A stretch of DNA of 64,000 nucleotides from contig NZ_CP107007.1 in the NCBI RefSeq assembly GCF_025725645.1, positions 3,286,001 to 3,350,000 of the forward strand. Reading direction: 5' to 3'. The DNA comes from Halomonas sp. GD1P12. Its GTDB lineage: Bacteria > Pseudomonadota > Gammaproteobacteria > Pseudomonadales > Halomonadaceae. A program made the position numbers and the translations under genes. Positions 12,764-22,341 of this stretch are shown in pieces; the first letter of the stretch is position 1, and each line of letters starts with the position of its first letter. The notes under the pieces were generated by a model. It ran no database searches, was not told the origin of the DNA, and saw only the letters and a list, made by a program, of their open reading frames with translations.

Positions 12764-13920
12764 GCGCGCGCCACGAAGCGGGCCAGGCGCACCAGCGCTT
12801 CCTCCAGGCGCGCCACGTCCGCGGTGAAGGCGATGCGCACGAAGCGCTCGCCGCCCTCGACGGCGAAATCGATGCCCGGCGTGATCGCCACGTTCTCCTC
12901 TTCGAGCAGCCGCTGGCAAAACGTTTGGCTATCGCGGCTGTAGCGCGAAATATCGATCCACACGTAGAACGCGCCCTGGGGCGCCACGTCCGGCGCCAAA
13001 CCCAGCGAGGCCAGACCGTCTAGCAGCACTCGGCGGCGCTCTTTCAGCACGGCGCGGCGACGCTCCAGCTCCTCACGGCACTCAGGCGTGAAGGCCGCAA
13101 GCGCGGCGTGCTGGGCGGGCGTGGATGCCGCCAGAAAGACGTTTTGGGCCAGCCGCGTCAAGGGCTCGATCGCGCGCTCCGGCGCCACCAGCCAACCCAA
13201 GCGCCAGCCGGTCATGCCAAAGTACTTCGAGAAGCTATTGACGACGAATGCCTCGCTTGAAAGCGCCGTGGCCGAAAGCGGCGCACCGTCAAAGTTGAGC
13301 CCCTGATAGATCTCGTCGACCAGAAGCTCGCCGCCGCGAGCCGCAACCGCCTCGCACACGCCGGCAAGCCCCGCCCGGCTCAGGGTGTGGCCGGTGGGGT
13401 TTGACGGCGTGGCGAGCATGGCCAAGCGCGTGGCCGGCTGCCAGTGACGCTCGACCAGCCCGGCATCGAGCTGCCAGCCGGTGTCGGCGCCGACCGGGAT
13501 GGCGTCTACCTCGGCGCCGGCCAGCGCCATGAAGTGGCGGTTGCAGGGGTAGTTCGGGTCTGCCATCAACACCCGGTCACCCGGGCTAACCAGCAGTTGG
13601 CTTGCAAGCAGCAGCGCTCCGGACGCGCCGGGGGTGACGATGATGCGCGCCGGATCCACCTCGGCCCCGAAGTGATCCCGGTAGTGACCGCTGATCGCCT
13701 CGCGCAGCGCCGGCAATCCCGCGGCGGGGGTATAGCGGGTTTTCGCGTCGGCCAGGGCAGCCTGACCGGCGGCAAGAATCGGCGCAGGCGTGGGGAAGTC
13801 CGGCTCGCCCACTTCCAGATGGATGACATCGAAGCCCTGGGCCTCGCGGGCCTGGGCCATTTCCAGCAGGTGCATCACGCGAAACGGCGCGACCTGGTCG
13901 AGGCGGGGATTCCAGCCCAT
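12760..13920 (-). CDS. Class I/II PLP-dependent aminotransferase
   Basis: A 386-residue fold-type I aminotransferase. It has the N-terminal HLEVGEPDFPTP, ATPSNPTG (substrate/PLP region), VDEIYQGL (PLP Asp) and SFSKYFGMTGWRLGW, where the Lys forms the internal aldimine. The C-terminal block is RIAFTADVARLEEAL with the substrate carboxylate Arg. Substrate is not determined; it resembles alanine/valine or aspartate-type transaminases found between sfsA and dksA in Pseudomonas. It overlaps sfsA by 4 bp, so the two are cotranscribed, and is divergent from dksA. Confidence 0.9.
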   Translation of the reverse strand: MGWNPRLDQVAPFRVMHLLEMAQAREAQGFDVIHLEVGEPDFPTPAPILAAGQAALADAKTRYTPAAGLPALREAISGHYRDHFGAEVDPARIIVTPGASGALLLASQLLVSPGDRVLMADPNYPCNRHFMALAGAEVDAIPVGADTGWQLDAGLVERHWQPATRLAMLATPSNPTGHTLSRAGLAGVCEAVAARGGELLVDEIYQGLNFDGAPLSATALSSEAFVVNSFSKYFGMTGWRLGWLVAPERAIEPLTRLAQNVFLAASTPAQHAALAAFTPECREELERRRAVLKERRRVLLDGLASLGLAPDVAPQGAFYVWIDISRYSRDSQTFCQRLLEEENVAITPGIDFAVEGGERFVRIAFTADVARLEEALVRLARFVARA

Positions 13921-14102
13921 TTAAACTCCTTGAGCGCTCTATCGATGAGAGGTAGTAAAGTGCGTTAAGAAACTAGACGTTCGTCGTAGACAGCCGGTTG
14001 TGCTTGCATGGCGATGCATTTTAGGCTAAACAAGCATCCCTTTGGCGTGAAATCGTGGTGTTGTCGCGATGGAACACAGTCACTCGAGCAAGGGGCACTC
14101 CC

Positions 14103-14540
14103 ATGTCTGTAGCGGAACAAAAACCGGAAGCGTCCACATCCTTCACTCCGTACGAGCCGGCGCCGGGTGAAGAGTACATGAACGACAAGCAGCTTGCGCA
14201 CTTTCGCCAGCTGCTGCTCAACTGGAAGCAGGACCTCATGGAAGAGGTGGACCGCACCGTGCGCCACCTGCAGGAAGACGCCAATAACTACGCCGACCCC
14301 GCCGACCGGGCGACCCAGGAAGAGGGCTTTAGCCTGGAGCTGCGCACCCGGGACCGCGAGCGTAAGCTTTTGAAAAAGATCAACGAGACCATCGAGAACA
14401 TCGACGAGGACGACTACGGCTTCTGCGAGGCCTGCGGCGTCGAGATCGGCATTCGCCGTTTGGAAGCGCGCCCCACCGCCACGCTCTGCGTGGACTGCAA
14501 GACGCTTGCCGAGCTCAAGGAGAAGCAGCTCGGCGGCTAA
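14103..14540 (+). CDS. dksA: RNA polymerase-binding transcription factor DksA
   Basis: Acts with ppGpp on RNA polymerase in the stringent response. The 145-residue protein has the coiled-coil domain with the acidic tip DPADRATQEEG. The Cys4 zinc finger CEACG...CVDCK lies near residues 115-140. The ATG at 14103 has an AGGGG at proper spacing; an upstream extension in frame lacks family similarity. The gene is monocistronic or nearly so, ending in a strong terminator. Confidence 0.97.
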   Translation: MSVAEQKPEASTSFTPYEPAPGEEYMNDKQLAHFRQLLLNWKQDLMEEVDRTVRHLQEDANNYADPADRATQEEGFSLELRTRDRERKLLKKINETIENIDEDDYGFCEACGVEIGIRRLEARPTATLCVDCKTLAELKEKQLGG

Positions 14541-14562
14541 GCACCGCCTCGATGTCCTGAAA

Positions 14563-14592
14563 GCGGGCACCCTCATGGGTGCCCGCTTTTTT
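14563..14592 (+). terminator. Rho-independent terminator after dksA
   Basis: A 10-bp perfect stem GCGGGCACCC (14563-14572) / GGGTGCCCGC (14577-14586) with a TCAT loop, followed by six Ts. Confidence 0.95.
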
Positions 14593-14633
14593 ATGGCTTG
14601 CCGGGTCATTTCACCTGCCGCATCATGCCCCTC

Positions 14634-15545
14634 ATGACCACTTTTTCTCACTACCGGGGCCGCTTTGCGCCCACGCCCTCCGGCCCGCTGCACTTTGGCT
14701 CGTTAGTGGCCGCGCTTGGAAGCTACCTGGACGCCCGCGCCGTGGGCGGGCAGTGGCTCGTGCGCATCGAGGACATCGACCCGCCGCGCTGCCCGCCGGG
14801 CACCGACACCACCATTTTGCGCCAGCTCGAGGCGTTCGGCCTGCACTGGGACGGCCCCGTCGTTTGGCAAAGCGCGCGCAGCGACGCCTATCAGGCGGCA
14901 CTCGAGCGCCTTCGCCAACAGGGGTTGAGCTACCCGTGCACCTGCTCGCGCAAGCAGTGGCAGACGCACCCCATTTACCCCGGCTGGTGTCGCGACGGCC
15001 TTTGCGAGCCAGATAAACCCGTGGCCTGGCGGCTTCGAACCGATCTCGGCCAGCGCCCGATCATATGGCCGGACCGCCTCCTTGGCGCGCAGCGCTTCGA
15101 CCCGGCGGATCTGGGCGACGTGGTGCTCAAGCGCAAGGACGGCCTCTGGGCATACCAGCTCGCCGTGGTGGTAGACGATGCCGATCAACACATCAGCGAT
15201 ATCGTGCGCGGGGTCGATCTGCTCGACAACACGCCCTGGCAGATGCAGCTTCAAGGCGCGCTTGGCTACCCGGTGCCCCGCTACCTGCACCTGCCGCTGG
15301 TGATGTCACAGGATGGCCAGAAACTCTCCAAGCAGAATCTGGCGCCGGCGCTTGCAAGCGAGCCGGTCGCCATCGCCCGCCAGCTTTTCCAGGCGATCGA
15401 AACGCTCGACCAGGCGCCGCCCGTCGAGCTCAAGGGCGCCGCGCCCGCCGAGCAGCTCGCCTGGGCGGTGGCGCACTGGCGCGTCGAGCGCATAGCGCCT
15501 GCTCGCGAGCGCCCCGCTCCCGACGCGCACCAAGAAGAGAGGTGA
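14634..15545 (+). CDS. gluQ: Glutamyl-Q tRNA(Asp) synthetase GluQRS
   Basis: A truncated GluRS paralogue that attaches glutamate to queuosine in the wobble position of tRNA-Asp. The 303-residue protein has [17 protein letters not shown] (HIGH-like HFGS), a zinc site built from CTC...Y...C (YPCTCSR to YPGWC), and a KMSKS-like QKLSKQN, with no anticodon-binding domain. I chose the ATG at 14634 because it aligns with the Pseudomonas start; ATG 14625 and TTG 14598 are in frame and none has a clear ribosome-binding site. dksA-gluQ is a conserved pair. Confidence 0.93.
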   Translation: MTTFSHYRGRFAPTPSGPLHFGSLVAALGSYLDARAVGGQWLVRIEDIDPPRCPPGTDTTILRQLEAFGLHWDGPVVWQSARSDAYQAALERLRQQGLSYPCTCSRKQWQTHPIYPGWCRDGLCEPDKPVAWRLRTDLGQRPIIWPDRLLGAQRFDPADLGDVVLKRKDGLWAYQLAVVVDDADQHISDIVRGVDLLDNTPWQMQLQGALGYPVPRYLHLPLVMSQDGQKLSKQNLAPALASEPVAIARQLFQAIETLDQAPPVELKGAAPAEQLAWAVAHWRVERIAPARERPAPDAHQEER

Positions 15546-15546
15546 C

Positions 15547-15723
15547 ATGTACGTCTATCGTCTGCTGCTGTTTCTGGTGTTCGGTGGCTATCTTTTGTCG
15601 CCGGTGCTGATGGGCGGCTGGAACGAGCCGGGCACCGTGTGGTACCGGCCGTTTTTGATCTGGGGCGCGTTGATCGCGCTGACGCTGTGGCTCGAGCAGA
15701 AAAGGAAGCTGGATGAGCGCTGA
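15547..15723 (+). CDS. cbrX: Small membrane protein upstream of cbrA (CbrX-like)
   Basis: A 58-residue frame starts one base after the gluQ stop and overlaps the cbrA start by 11 nt. Its two hydrophobic stretches (about residues 5-22 and 35-50) are separated by a polar turn GGWNEPGTVWYR. The last residues are basic and acidic ([10 protein letters not shown]), suggesting a two-helix inner-membrane hairpin. In Pseudomonas a small open frame named cbrX occupies this position and is translationally coupled to cbrA. I assign the name by position, size and topology, not by alignment. Its role may be mainly to deliver ribosomes to cbrA. Confidence 0.8.
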   Translation: MYVYRLLLFLVFGGYLLSPVLMGGWNEPGTVWYRPFLIWGALIALTLWLEQKRKLDER

Positions 15724-18658
15724 GCTGATCGTCGTTCTCGGCCTGGGCCTTGGTTATTTCGCGTTTTTGCTCGGCTGCGGGGTAGCGATCGAGCGCGGGC
15801 GGATCCCGGTACGCGTGACGCGCCATCCGCTGGTCTATACCCTGGCACTCGGCATCTACGCCAGCGCCTGGGCGGTGTACGCCAGCATCGAGTTCGCCTC
15901 GAAGGCAGGCTTTGGCTATCTCGCCTACTACCTGGGCGCGGCCGGTGCATTTTTGCTCGCCCCGGTGCTGCTGGTGCCGATCCAGCGCATCACCCGCACC
16001 TACCAGCTCTCCTCGATCGCCGATCTGTTCGCGTTTCGCTTTCGCTCGCGCTGGGTGGGGTCGCTGGTCACGCTGTTGAGCCTTTTAGCGGTGCTGCCGC
16101 TTCTGGGCATTCAGGTCAAAACCCTGAGCGAGGCGGTCTTTGAGCTGACGCAAAGCCGCCACAGCGACGGTATCGCGCTGCTGTTTTGCGCCGCTATCGC
16201 GCTCGGCGCGATTCTCTGCGGCGCGCGCCACCGCCACCAGCACCGTCACGATACGCTGCTGGGCATCCTGGCGCTGGAATCACTCATCAAACTCGCGGCG
16301 ATGCTGGCACTCGGCGGCGTGGCGCTTTGGTGGGTGTTCAGCGGCCCCCAGGATCTGCAGCAGTGGCTCGACGGCCCGGGAGCCGCGCTACAGGCCGCCA
16401 CCCCCCGGCTCGAATCCGCCCAGTGGCGTACGCTGCTGCTGCTGTTCTTCGCGGGCGCCTTCATGATGCCGCATCTTTTTCAGATCACCTTCGCCGAGAA
16501 CCTGTCGCGCCATACGCTGTTGCAGGCGAGCTGGACGCTGCCGCTTTATCTACTGCTGCTGGCGCTGCCGGTGCCGCTGGTGTGGTGGGCGGCGCAGTCG
16601 GTTGCAAGCGACATACCGCTGCCCGCGTACGCCGCTTATCTGCTTTCGAGCCACTGGGGCGTTGGTGCGCTCGCCTTTGTCGCCGGGCTTGCTGCGGCCA
16701 GCGGTACCATGATCATGATGGCGCTGTCGCTTTCGGGCATGGTGCTCAACCACGGCGTGCTCGTCGCCCGGCCGCCGGAGGCGCGCAGCAACCTCTACGG
16801 CTGGCTGTTGTGGCTTCGCCGCGCGCTGATCGTGGCGGTGGTGGCCAGCGGCTGGCTTTTTGCCGAAGGCATCAGCCGCGATCACACCCTGACCGATCTG
16901 GGGCTGGCCGCGTTCGTCGGCATCGCCCAGTGCCTACCGGGGATGCTGGCGCTGCTCTACTGGCCCGGCGCCAACCGCAACGGCATGGTCGCAGGCCTCA
17001 TTGGCGGCGCGCTGATCTGGCTCTGGGGGCTTTGGCTGCCGCTGCTGGTAAGCACCCCCTTGCCGGCGCTGGTCTTCAGCGACCTGATGCCTCCCGATGC
17101 GCCAGACTGGTACACCACCACGCTGATCTCGCTTTCGGTCAACATCGTGCTTTTGATCGTGGTGTCGCTTTTCACCCGCACCTCGGAAGGCGAGCGCAGC
17201 GCCGCCGAGGCCTGCTCGGTGGACGCGGTGATCCGCTCCAAGCGTCTGCCGCTGGAAGCCGCCAGCGCCCGCGACTTCCACGCACCGCTGGCCCAGGCGC
17301 TGGGCGACGAAGCCGCCGACCGCGAGGTCGCTCGCGCGCTCAAGGCACTCAACCTCGGCCCGGAGGAGCGCCGTCCCTACGCCCTGCGCCGGCTGCGCGA
17401 CCGCATTCAGGCGAACCTTTCCGGACTGATGGGCCCGTCGGTGGCCCGCGACATCGTCGACCGCTACCTGCCCTACCGCCACGACGACACACCGGGCACC
17501 GACGACATCCACTTCGTCGAGAGCCGGCTCGAGGCCTACCGCTCGCGGCTCACCGGCCTTGCCCGCGAGCTCGATGGGCTTCGCCGCCACCACCGCCAGA
17601 CGCTCGCTTACCTGCCGGTCGGGCTCTGCGTACTCGGCGACGACGACGAACTCACGCTCTGGAACCAGGCGCTGTCCGAGCTTTCCGGCATCAGCGGCGA
17701 AAGCGTCATCGGTGCCCATCGAGACAGCCTGCCCGCCCCCTGGCCGGCGCTTCTCGCCCAGGCGCTCAGCGCCACCGGCGCGCCGCTCTATAAACAGCCG
17801 GTCAATCTGCACGGCCGCGATCACTTTCTCACGCTGCACAAGGCGGCGTTGAGCGGACTCGATAGCCGTGGCGGCAGCGTGATCCTCGTCGAGGATCACA
17901 CCGAAATGAAGTGGCTGGAAGAGGAGCTGGTGCACGCCGCAAGGCTTGCCTCGATCGGCCAGCTCGCCGCCGGGGTTGCCCACGAGATCGGCAACCCGAT
18001 CACCGGGATTTCGTCGCTGGCGCAGAACCTGCGCTTTGACACCGACGACCCGGCGCTGCTGGAAACCGCCGACCATATCCAGACGCTGACCGAGCGCGTG
18101 AGCAAGATCGTCAACTCACTGGTCGGCTTCGCCCACGGCGGGCGCCAGGCGCTGGCCCCGCCTGCCGAGCCGGTCGCACCGAACCAAATCACCGACGATG
18201 CGCTGCACTTGATCCATCTGGCACGCTCGGGCGAGGATGTCACTTTTGAGAACGCCTGCCCGGCCGCGCTCATGGTCCAGGGGGATCGCCAGCGCTTGAC
18301 CCAGGTGATGGTGAACCTGCTGGGTAACGCCCGCGACGCCTGCCAGACGCCGGGGCGGGTCACCGTCGAGGCCGGCGAGCAAAACGGGCTCGTGTGGTGG
18401 CGGGTGACCGACGACGGCGAGGGCATTGCGCCGAGCGTGAAGGATCACCTGTTCGAGCCCTTCACCACCACCAAAGCGCCGGGGGAAGGCACCGGGCTTG
18501 GGCTGTCGGTGGCGTACCAAATCATCAGCGAACACCAGGGCCGGATCGAGTGCGCCTCGCCCCCCAGCGGACAATCGCGCGGCACCGCCATCACGCTGTG
18601 GCTGCCGCTTTACCAACAGGATGATCGACCCTCACATGGCCAGGATACTGATTGTTGA
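15713..18658 (+). CDS. cbrA: Sensor histidine kinase CbrA with transporter domain
   Basis: Membrane sensor of the CbrAB system, which governs use of alternative carbon and nitrogen sources. Of 981 residues, about 1-490 form a sodium/solute-symporter-like domain of roughly 13 helices. A linker and a PAS domain follow ([22 protein letters not shown], near 625-720). Then come HisKA with the phospho-acceptor His757 in [12 protein letters not shown], and an HATPase with N-box [12 protein letters not shown]1 DDGEGI and G2 [12 protein letters not shown]. The kinase-transporter fusion is diagnostic for CbrA. The start overlaps cbrX and the end overlaps cbrB by 23 nt. Confidence 0.95.
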   Translation: MSAELIVVLGLGLGYFAFLLGCGVAIERGRIPVRVTRHPLVYTLALGIYASAWAVYASIEFASKAGFGYLAYYLGAAGAFLLAPVLLVPIQRITRTYQLSSIADLFAFRFRSRWVGSLVTLLSLLAVLPLLGIQVKTLSEAVFELTQSRHSDGIALLFCAAIALGAILCGARHRHQHRHDTLLGILALESLIKLAAMLALGGVALWWVFSGPQDLQQWLDGPGAALQAATPRLESAQWRTLLLLFFAGAFMMPHLFQITFAENLSRHTLLQASWTLPLYLLLLALPVPLVWWAAQSVASDIPLPAYAAYLLSSHWGVGALAFVAGLAAASGTMIMMALSLSGMVLNHGVLVARPPEARSNLYGWLLWLRRALIVAVVASGWLFAEGISRDHTLTDLGLAAFVGIAQCLPGMLALLYWPGANRNGMVAGLIGGALIWLWGLWLPLLVSTPLPALVFSDLMPPDAPDWYTTTLISLSVNIVLLIVVSLFTRTSEGERSAAEACSVDAVIRSKRLPLEAASARDFHAPLAQALGDEAADREVARALKALNLGPEERRPYALRRLRDRIQANLSGLMGPSVARDIVDRYLPYRHDDTPGTDDIHFVESRLEAYRSRLTGLARELDGLRRHHRQTLAYLPVGLCVLGDDDELTLWNQALSELSGISGESVIGAHRDSLPAPWPALLAQALSATGAPLYKQPVNLHGRDHFLTLHKAALSGLDSRGGSVILVEDHTEMKWLEEELVHAARLASIGQLAAGVAHEIGNPITGISSLAQNLRFDTDDPALLETADHIQTLTERVSKIVNSLVGFAHGGRQALAPPAEPVAPNQITDDALHLIHLARSGEDVTFENACPAALMVQGDRQRLTQVMVNLLGNARDACQTPGRVTVEAGEQNGLVWWRVTDDGEGIAPSVKDHLFEPFTTTKAPGEGTGLGLSVAYQIISEHQGRIECASPPSGQSRGTAITLWLPLYQQDDRPSHGQDTDC

Positions 18659-20012
18659 AGACGAAGCGATTATTCGCAGCGCCCTGAAGCGCCTTCTGGA
18701 GCGAAGCCAGTTCGAGGTCGTCGAGGTAGACAGCGTCGAGCAGGCCCAAACGCATGCCCTATCGGAGTTCGATCTCATCATCAGCGACCTGCGCCTGCCC
18801 GGCGCCCCGGGCACCGCGCTGATCGAGGCCGCCGCCCCGGCGCCGGTTTTGATGATGACCAGCTACGCCAGCATGCGCTCGGCCATCGAGGCGCTCAAGC
18901 TCGGCGCGGTGGACTACGTCGCCAAGCCCTTTGATCACGACGAACTGCTCGAAACCGTTCAGGACATTCTGCACAAGCGCGCGATGGCCTCGGGCAGCGC
19001 CCCTTCGATCACCGACGAACGCGGCACCCAGTCCATGATGATCGGCGACTGCGCCGCCATGCAGCACGTCTACACGCGCATCAAAAAGACCGCGCCGGCG
19101 GACGTCAGCGTGCTGATCCAGGGCGAGTCCGGTACCGGCAAGGAACTGGTCGCCAGAGCGCTTCACCAGCAGAGCAAGCGCGCCAAGGCCCCCTTGATCT
19201 GCGTCAACTGCGCCGCGATTCCCGAAACGCTGATCGAATCCGAGCTGTTCGGCCACGAAAAAGGCGCCTTCACCGGGGCCAGCGCCGCCCGCACGGGGCT
19301 GGTCGAAGCCGCCGACGGCGGCACGCTGTTTCTCGACGAAATCGGCGAGCTTCCTTTGGATGCCCAGGCGCGGCTTCTTCGCGTGCTGCAGGAGGGCGAA
19401 ATCCGCAAGATCGGCTCCGTCGAAACCCGCCATGTCGATATACGCCTGATCACCGCGACCCACCGCGACCTGCGCGCGCTGTCCAAAAGCGGCGAGTTTC
19501 GTCTGGACCTTTACTACCGCTTGAACGTCATGCAGATCGCCCTGCCTCCGCTTCGCGAGCGCGACGAGGACGTGCTGAAAATCGCCGACATCCTGTTGGA
19601 GAAGGCCTGCAAGCGCCACGAACGCCAGGGCCTACGGCTCTCCCGAGCCGCGCGCCAGGATCTGCAGGACTACCCCTGGCCTGGCAACGTGCGCGAGCTG
19701 GAAAACGCGCTGGAGCGCGGCGTGATTCTCGCCGAGGGCCATTTGATTCACCCGGACGATCTGGGCCTTGGTCCGGTGACTCACCGCTCGGCGCCGGCGC
19801 CCGCTGCGCCGGATGCAAAGGAAGCGCTCGAGGACGAAGAGGATCTGTCGCTCGAGGACTACTTCCAGCATTTCGTACTGGAGCACCAGGATCAGATGAG
19901 CGAAACCGAGCTTGCACAAAAACTGGGCATCAGCCGCAAAAACCTGTGGGAGCGGCGCCAGCGGCTGGGCATTCCGCGCAAAAAGACCGCCAGGCGCCCG
20001 GATCAGGCCTGA
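18636..20012 (+). CDS. cbrB: Sigma-54-dependent response regulator CbrB
   Basis: NtrC-family activator phosphorylated by CbrA. The 458-residue protein has a receiver domain (VEDE acid pocket; phospho-Asp51 in ISDLRLPG). Its AAA+ domain has Walker A GESGTGKE and the sigma-54-contacting GAFTGA loop. The C-terminal Fis-type helix-turn-helix is [24 protein letters not shown]. The start [10 protein letters not shown] at 18636 matches the family, while longer upstream frames are read from cbrA sequence. The expected target, a CrcZ-type RNA with a sigma-54 promoter, lies immediately downstream. Confidence 0.95.
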   Translation: MARILIVEDEAIIRSALKRLLERSQFEVVEVDSVEQAQTHALSEFDLIISDLRLPGAPGTALIEAAAPAPVLMMTSYASMRSAIEALKLGAVDYVAKPFDHDELLETVQDILHKRAMASGSAPSITDERGTQSMMIGDCAAMQHVYTRIKKTAPADVSVLIQGESGTGKELVARALHQQSKRAKAPLICVNCAAIPETLIESELFGHEKGAFTGASAARTGLVEAADGGTLFLDEIGELPLDAQARLLRVLQEGEIRKIGSVETRHVDIRLITATHRDLRALSKSGEFRLDLYYRLNVMQIALPPLRERDEDVLKIADILLEKACKRHERQGLRLSRAARQDLQDYPWPGNVRELENALERGVILAEGHLIHPDDLGLGPVTHRSAPAPAAPDAKEALEDEEDLSLEDYFQHFVLEHQDQMSETELAQKLGISRKNLWERRQRLGIPRKKTARRPDQA

Positions 20013-20108
20013 AGGCGGCGCCTTCCTGGAACCGCGCTACATCGCTTACAACTAACGTCCAATAGCCTGATTTGAAAAAGAAATATCCTGAATTTCGGTT
20101 TCACCCCC

Positions 20109-20159
20109 TGTTACCTTCCCACACATCCAGGGTTAAAAAACGCCGTTTTGCAGGTAACA
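20109..20159 (+). promoter_or_regulatory. Candidate CbrB upstream activating sequence
   Basis: A perfect 7-bp inverted repeat TGTTACC (20109-20115) / GGTAACA (20153-20159) is centred about 125 bp before the predicted crcZ start. Reported CbrB sites in Pseudomonas contain TGTTAC and GTAACA half-sites, as I recall, though there with closer spacing than the 37 bp seen here. Enhancer position and half-site sequence both fit; binding is inferred. Confidence 0.55.
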
Positions 20160-20232
20160 CTTCAATCGCCTGGCCCGCCCAAAATTTTCTGAAATTTTAC
20201 AAGCCGATGAAATAGCACTTTTTTTCAACAAG

Positions 20233-20248
20233 TGGCACGGCAGGTGCA
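20233..20248 (+). promoter_or_regulatory. Sigma-54 promoter of crcZ
   Basis: TGGCACGGCAGGTGCA matches the -24/-12 consensus TGGCAC-N5-TTGCA at every base except one in the -12 element (GTGCA for TTGCA). The GG and GC dinucleotides have the required spacing. The predicted start is about 20259. Confidence 0.85.
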
Positions 20249-20258
20249 GTATTACTCG

Positions 20259-20727
20259 GCAAGAAGAATAAATCGGGCAGCGGTTTGATAGCGCTCATAA
20301 CAATAACAACGAGCCGTACCGCGAAAACCTCGCCACAACAAAAACAACAGGGCGAGGGTGAGACAAGGCACTAACAACAACAACGGGCTAATGTCTCAAA
20401 AGTGCTGGCGCTGAGAATGGCGCAACAATAACAACAATCGATAGCAAAGCCCGAAAATGGACGCGACGTACGCAAGAGACGACGAACAACAACAAGCGTT
20501 TCGAGCCGTACACCCCCGGAGCCAATAACAACTCGCCGGGAGAGAAAAGTTCGCGGTTGGATTATTGTTTTGAATACGAGGCGGTCAAGGCTCGCTACAC
20601 GAGGCCCAACAAGTACAGTTTTTGACTGCGGTGCGTATTCAGGGCGATGTGCCATCATGAAGAAAAACAGCAGCATGGATGCTGAACTAAACGAATTGAC
20701 AGGGGAGGCCCACTTGGCCTCCCCTTT
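20259..20727 (+). ncRNA. crcZ: CrcZ-type small RNA (Hfq/Crc decoy)
   Basis: A 940-bp gap between cbrB and pcnB, the location of crcZ in Pseudomonas. Downstream of the sigma-54 promoter lie six clusters of CA motifs of the AAYAAYAA type: 20299-20309, 20337-20349, 20373-20384, 20424-20437, 20485-20495 and 20524-20532. These would bind Hfq with Crc and relieve catabolite repression of target mRNAs. A 10-bp hairpin at 20701-20725 probably ends the RNA, giving about 470 nt (Pseudomonas CrcZ is about 400 nt). No protein frame here looks real. Start and end are predictions. Confidence 0.87.
20701..20727 (+). terminator. Probable crcZ terminator
   Basis: Stem AGGGGAGGCC / GGCCTCCCCT with a five-base CACTT loop, followed by a short, imperfect T tract (TTTCC). 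The stem is strong but the T tract is weak. Confidence 0.65.
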
Positions 20728-20858
20728 CCGCGTCTGGCCCCTGTGTTTTTTTACGTTGCATCGAGGATCATGTCGCAAATATCGCCCTAAAAGGCTTTAA
20801 AACGCTGCGATCCGCCGGCCAACCCGCGGTGGTTTTAGGCAATCCTGGTTTCAATGCT

Positions 20859-20886
20859 TTGCAAGGCGTTGGGGGTCGGCTACACT
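20859..20886 (+). promoter_or_regulatory. Candidate sigma-70 promoter of pcnB
   Basis: TTGCAA (20859-20864), a 16-bp spacer and TACACT (20881-20886) lie about 70 bp before the pcnB start. Motif match only. Confidence 0.45.
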
Positions 20887-20955
20887 CGTCGACTTATCAT
20901 TTACCAAATCTTTTGTTAAATACCCTACGTTTTAACTGCGAGTCGATACCATCGC

Positions 20956-22341
20956 ATGTTTAGAGGACTTACCCGTTTTTTACCTGGTTCGGGAGAGCAA
21001 TTGAAAAAGCTGCTCGATTCCCCAGACAGCCCCGTCGAGGCCCTGACGCCCCAAGTCATCCCCCGCTCCGAGCACCCTGTGTCGCGCAAGCAGATCAGCG
21101 ATGCCGCCTTGAAAGTTCTTTATCGATTGGACGGCGCGGGCTTTGAGGCCTACCTGGTCGGCGGCTGCATTCGCGATGCGCTGCTGGGTGAAACGCCCAA
21201 GGATTTCGACGTCGCCACCAACGCAACGCCGGAACAAGTGCGCGACCTTTTCCGCAACTCGCGGCTGATCGGCCGGCGCTTTCGCATCGTTCACGTACGC
21301 TTCGGGCGCGAGATCATCGAAGTCACGACCTTTCGCGGCAAGCCTCAAGACGAGCACGGCGACAATATCGCTCAGCAGTCCGACGATGGGCTGCTGCTTC
21401 GCGACAACGTCTGGGGCAGCATCGAAGAGGACGCGCTGCGTCGCGACTTCACCGTCAATGCGCTTTATTACAGCATCGCCGACTTCTCGATCCACGACTT
21501 CGCCGGCGGCATCGGCGACATCAACGCGCGCACGCTGCGCCTGATCGGCGATCCGGCGACCCGCTATCGCGAGGACCCGGTACGCATGCTGCGCGCGGTG
21601 CGCTTTGCCGCCAAGCTCGGCTTCGAGATCGCCCCGGACACCGAAGCGCCGATGTACGATCTCGCCCCGCTTTTGTTACAGATACCGCCGGCGCGGCTGT
21701 TCGATGAAGCGCTCAAGCTTTTCATGTCCGGCCAGGGGCTGCTCACGTTCCAACTGCTCAGCCACTACGGCCTGTTCGGCATGCTCTTCCCGGAAGCCGA
21801 AGAGGCGATGGCGGACGCGGCCTGGGTCGAAACGCTGATCGAGCAGGCGCTGAGAAACACCGACCAGCGCATCGCCAACGACCGCCCCGTCACCCCGGCG
21901 TTTCTGTTCGCCGCGTTTTTGTGGGGGCCGGTAGCGCTTCGCGCCGCTACGCTTGAAAACGAGGGCATGCCCGCGGTTCCCGCGCTGCAAACCGCGTCCC
22001 AACAGGTGGTCATGCGCCAGCTCCAGCACATCTCGATTCCCAAACGCTTCGGCATGCCGATGCGTGAGATCTGGGAGCTCCAGGCGCGCCTGCCCCAGCG
22101 CCGCGGCAAGCGCGCGTTCCAGAGTCGCGAACATCCGCGCTTTCGCGCCGCCTTCGATCTGCTGCTGTTGCGCGAGCAGGCCGGCGAGATTCCCCGCGGC
22201 TTGGGCGACTGGTGGGAAGCGTTCCAGCAGGGCGACGAGCACGAACAGCGCCGTCTTCTGCAAAAGGTCGGCGGCGACCCGGCAAGCCAGGGCGACCGGC
22301 GGCGCAAGAAGCGCCGCAAGCCGTCGCGCAAGCCTGACTAA
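20956..22341 (+). CDS. pcnB: Poly(A) polymerase I
   Basis: Adds 3' poly(A) tails that promote RNA decay. The 461-residue protein has the class II nucleotidyltransferase core GGCIRDALLGETPKDFDVATNATPEQV with the catalytic DFD. It continues with the RRDFTVNALYY and REDPVRMLRAVRFAAKLGF blocks shared with CCA-adding enzymes. A long poly(A)-polymerase-specific C-terminal region ends in a basic tail rich in Arg and Lys. That tail and the lead MFRGLTRFLP segment favour PcnB over a CCA transferase. The stop overlaps the folK start (TAATG). Confidence 0.95.
   Translation: MFRGLTRFLPGSGEQLKKLLDSPDSPVEALTPQVIPRSEHPVSRKQISDAALKVLYRLDGAGFEAYLVGGCIRDALLGETPKDFDVATNATPEQVRDLFRNSRLIGRRFRIVHVRFGREIIEVTTFRGKPQDEHGDNIAQQSDDGLLLRDNVWGSIEEDALRRDFTVNALYYSIADFSIHDFAGGIGDINARTLRLIGDPATRYREDPVRMLRAVRFAAKLGFEIAPDTEAPMYDLAPLLLQIPPARLFDEALKLFMSGQGLLTFQLLSHYGLFGMLFPEAEEAMADAAWVETLIEQALRNTDQRIANDRPVTPAFLFAAFLWGPVALRAATLENEGMPAVPALQTASQQVVMRQLQHISIPKRFGMPMREIWELQARLPQRRGKRAFQSREHPRFRAAFDLLLLREQAGEIPRGLGDWWEAFQQGDEHEQRRLLQKVGGDPASQGDRRRKKRRKPSRKPD

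Noticed and set aside
12764..12919. N-terminal extension of SfsA to position 12919
   Set aside because: The extra 52 residues are Arg/Gly/Pro-rich and are the aminotransferase coding sequence in another frame; the ATG at 12763 matches the family.
20373..20532. AACAAC repeats as a CRISPR or microsatellite
   Set aside because: The motifs are short, irregularly spaced and lack spacers of constant length. They fit Hfq/Crc CA motifs in a CrcZ RNA better.
20371..20778. A 135-codon minus-strand frame opposite crcZ
   Set aside because: It is a by-product of the CA-rich RNA sequence and has no coding features.
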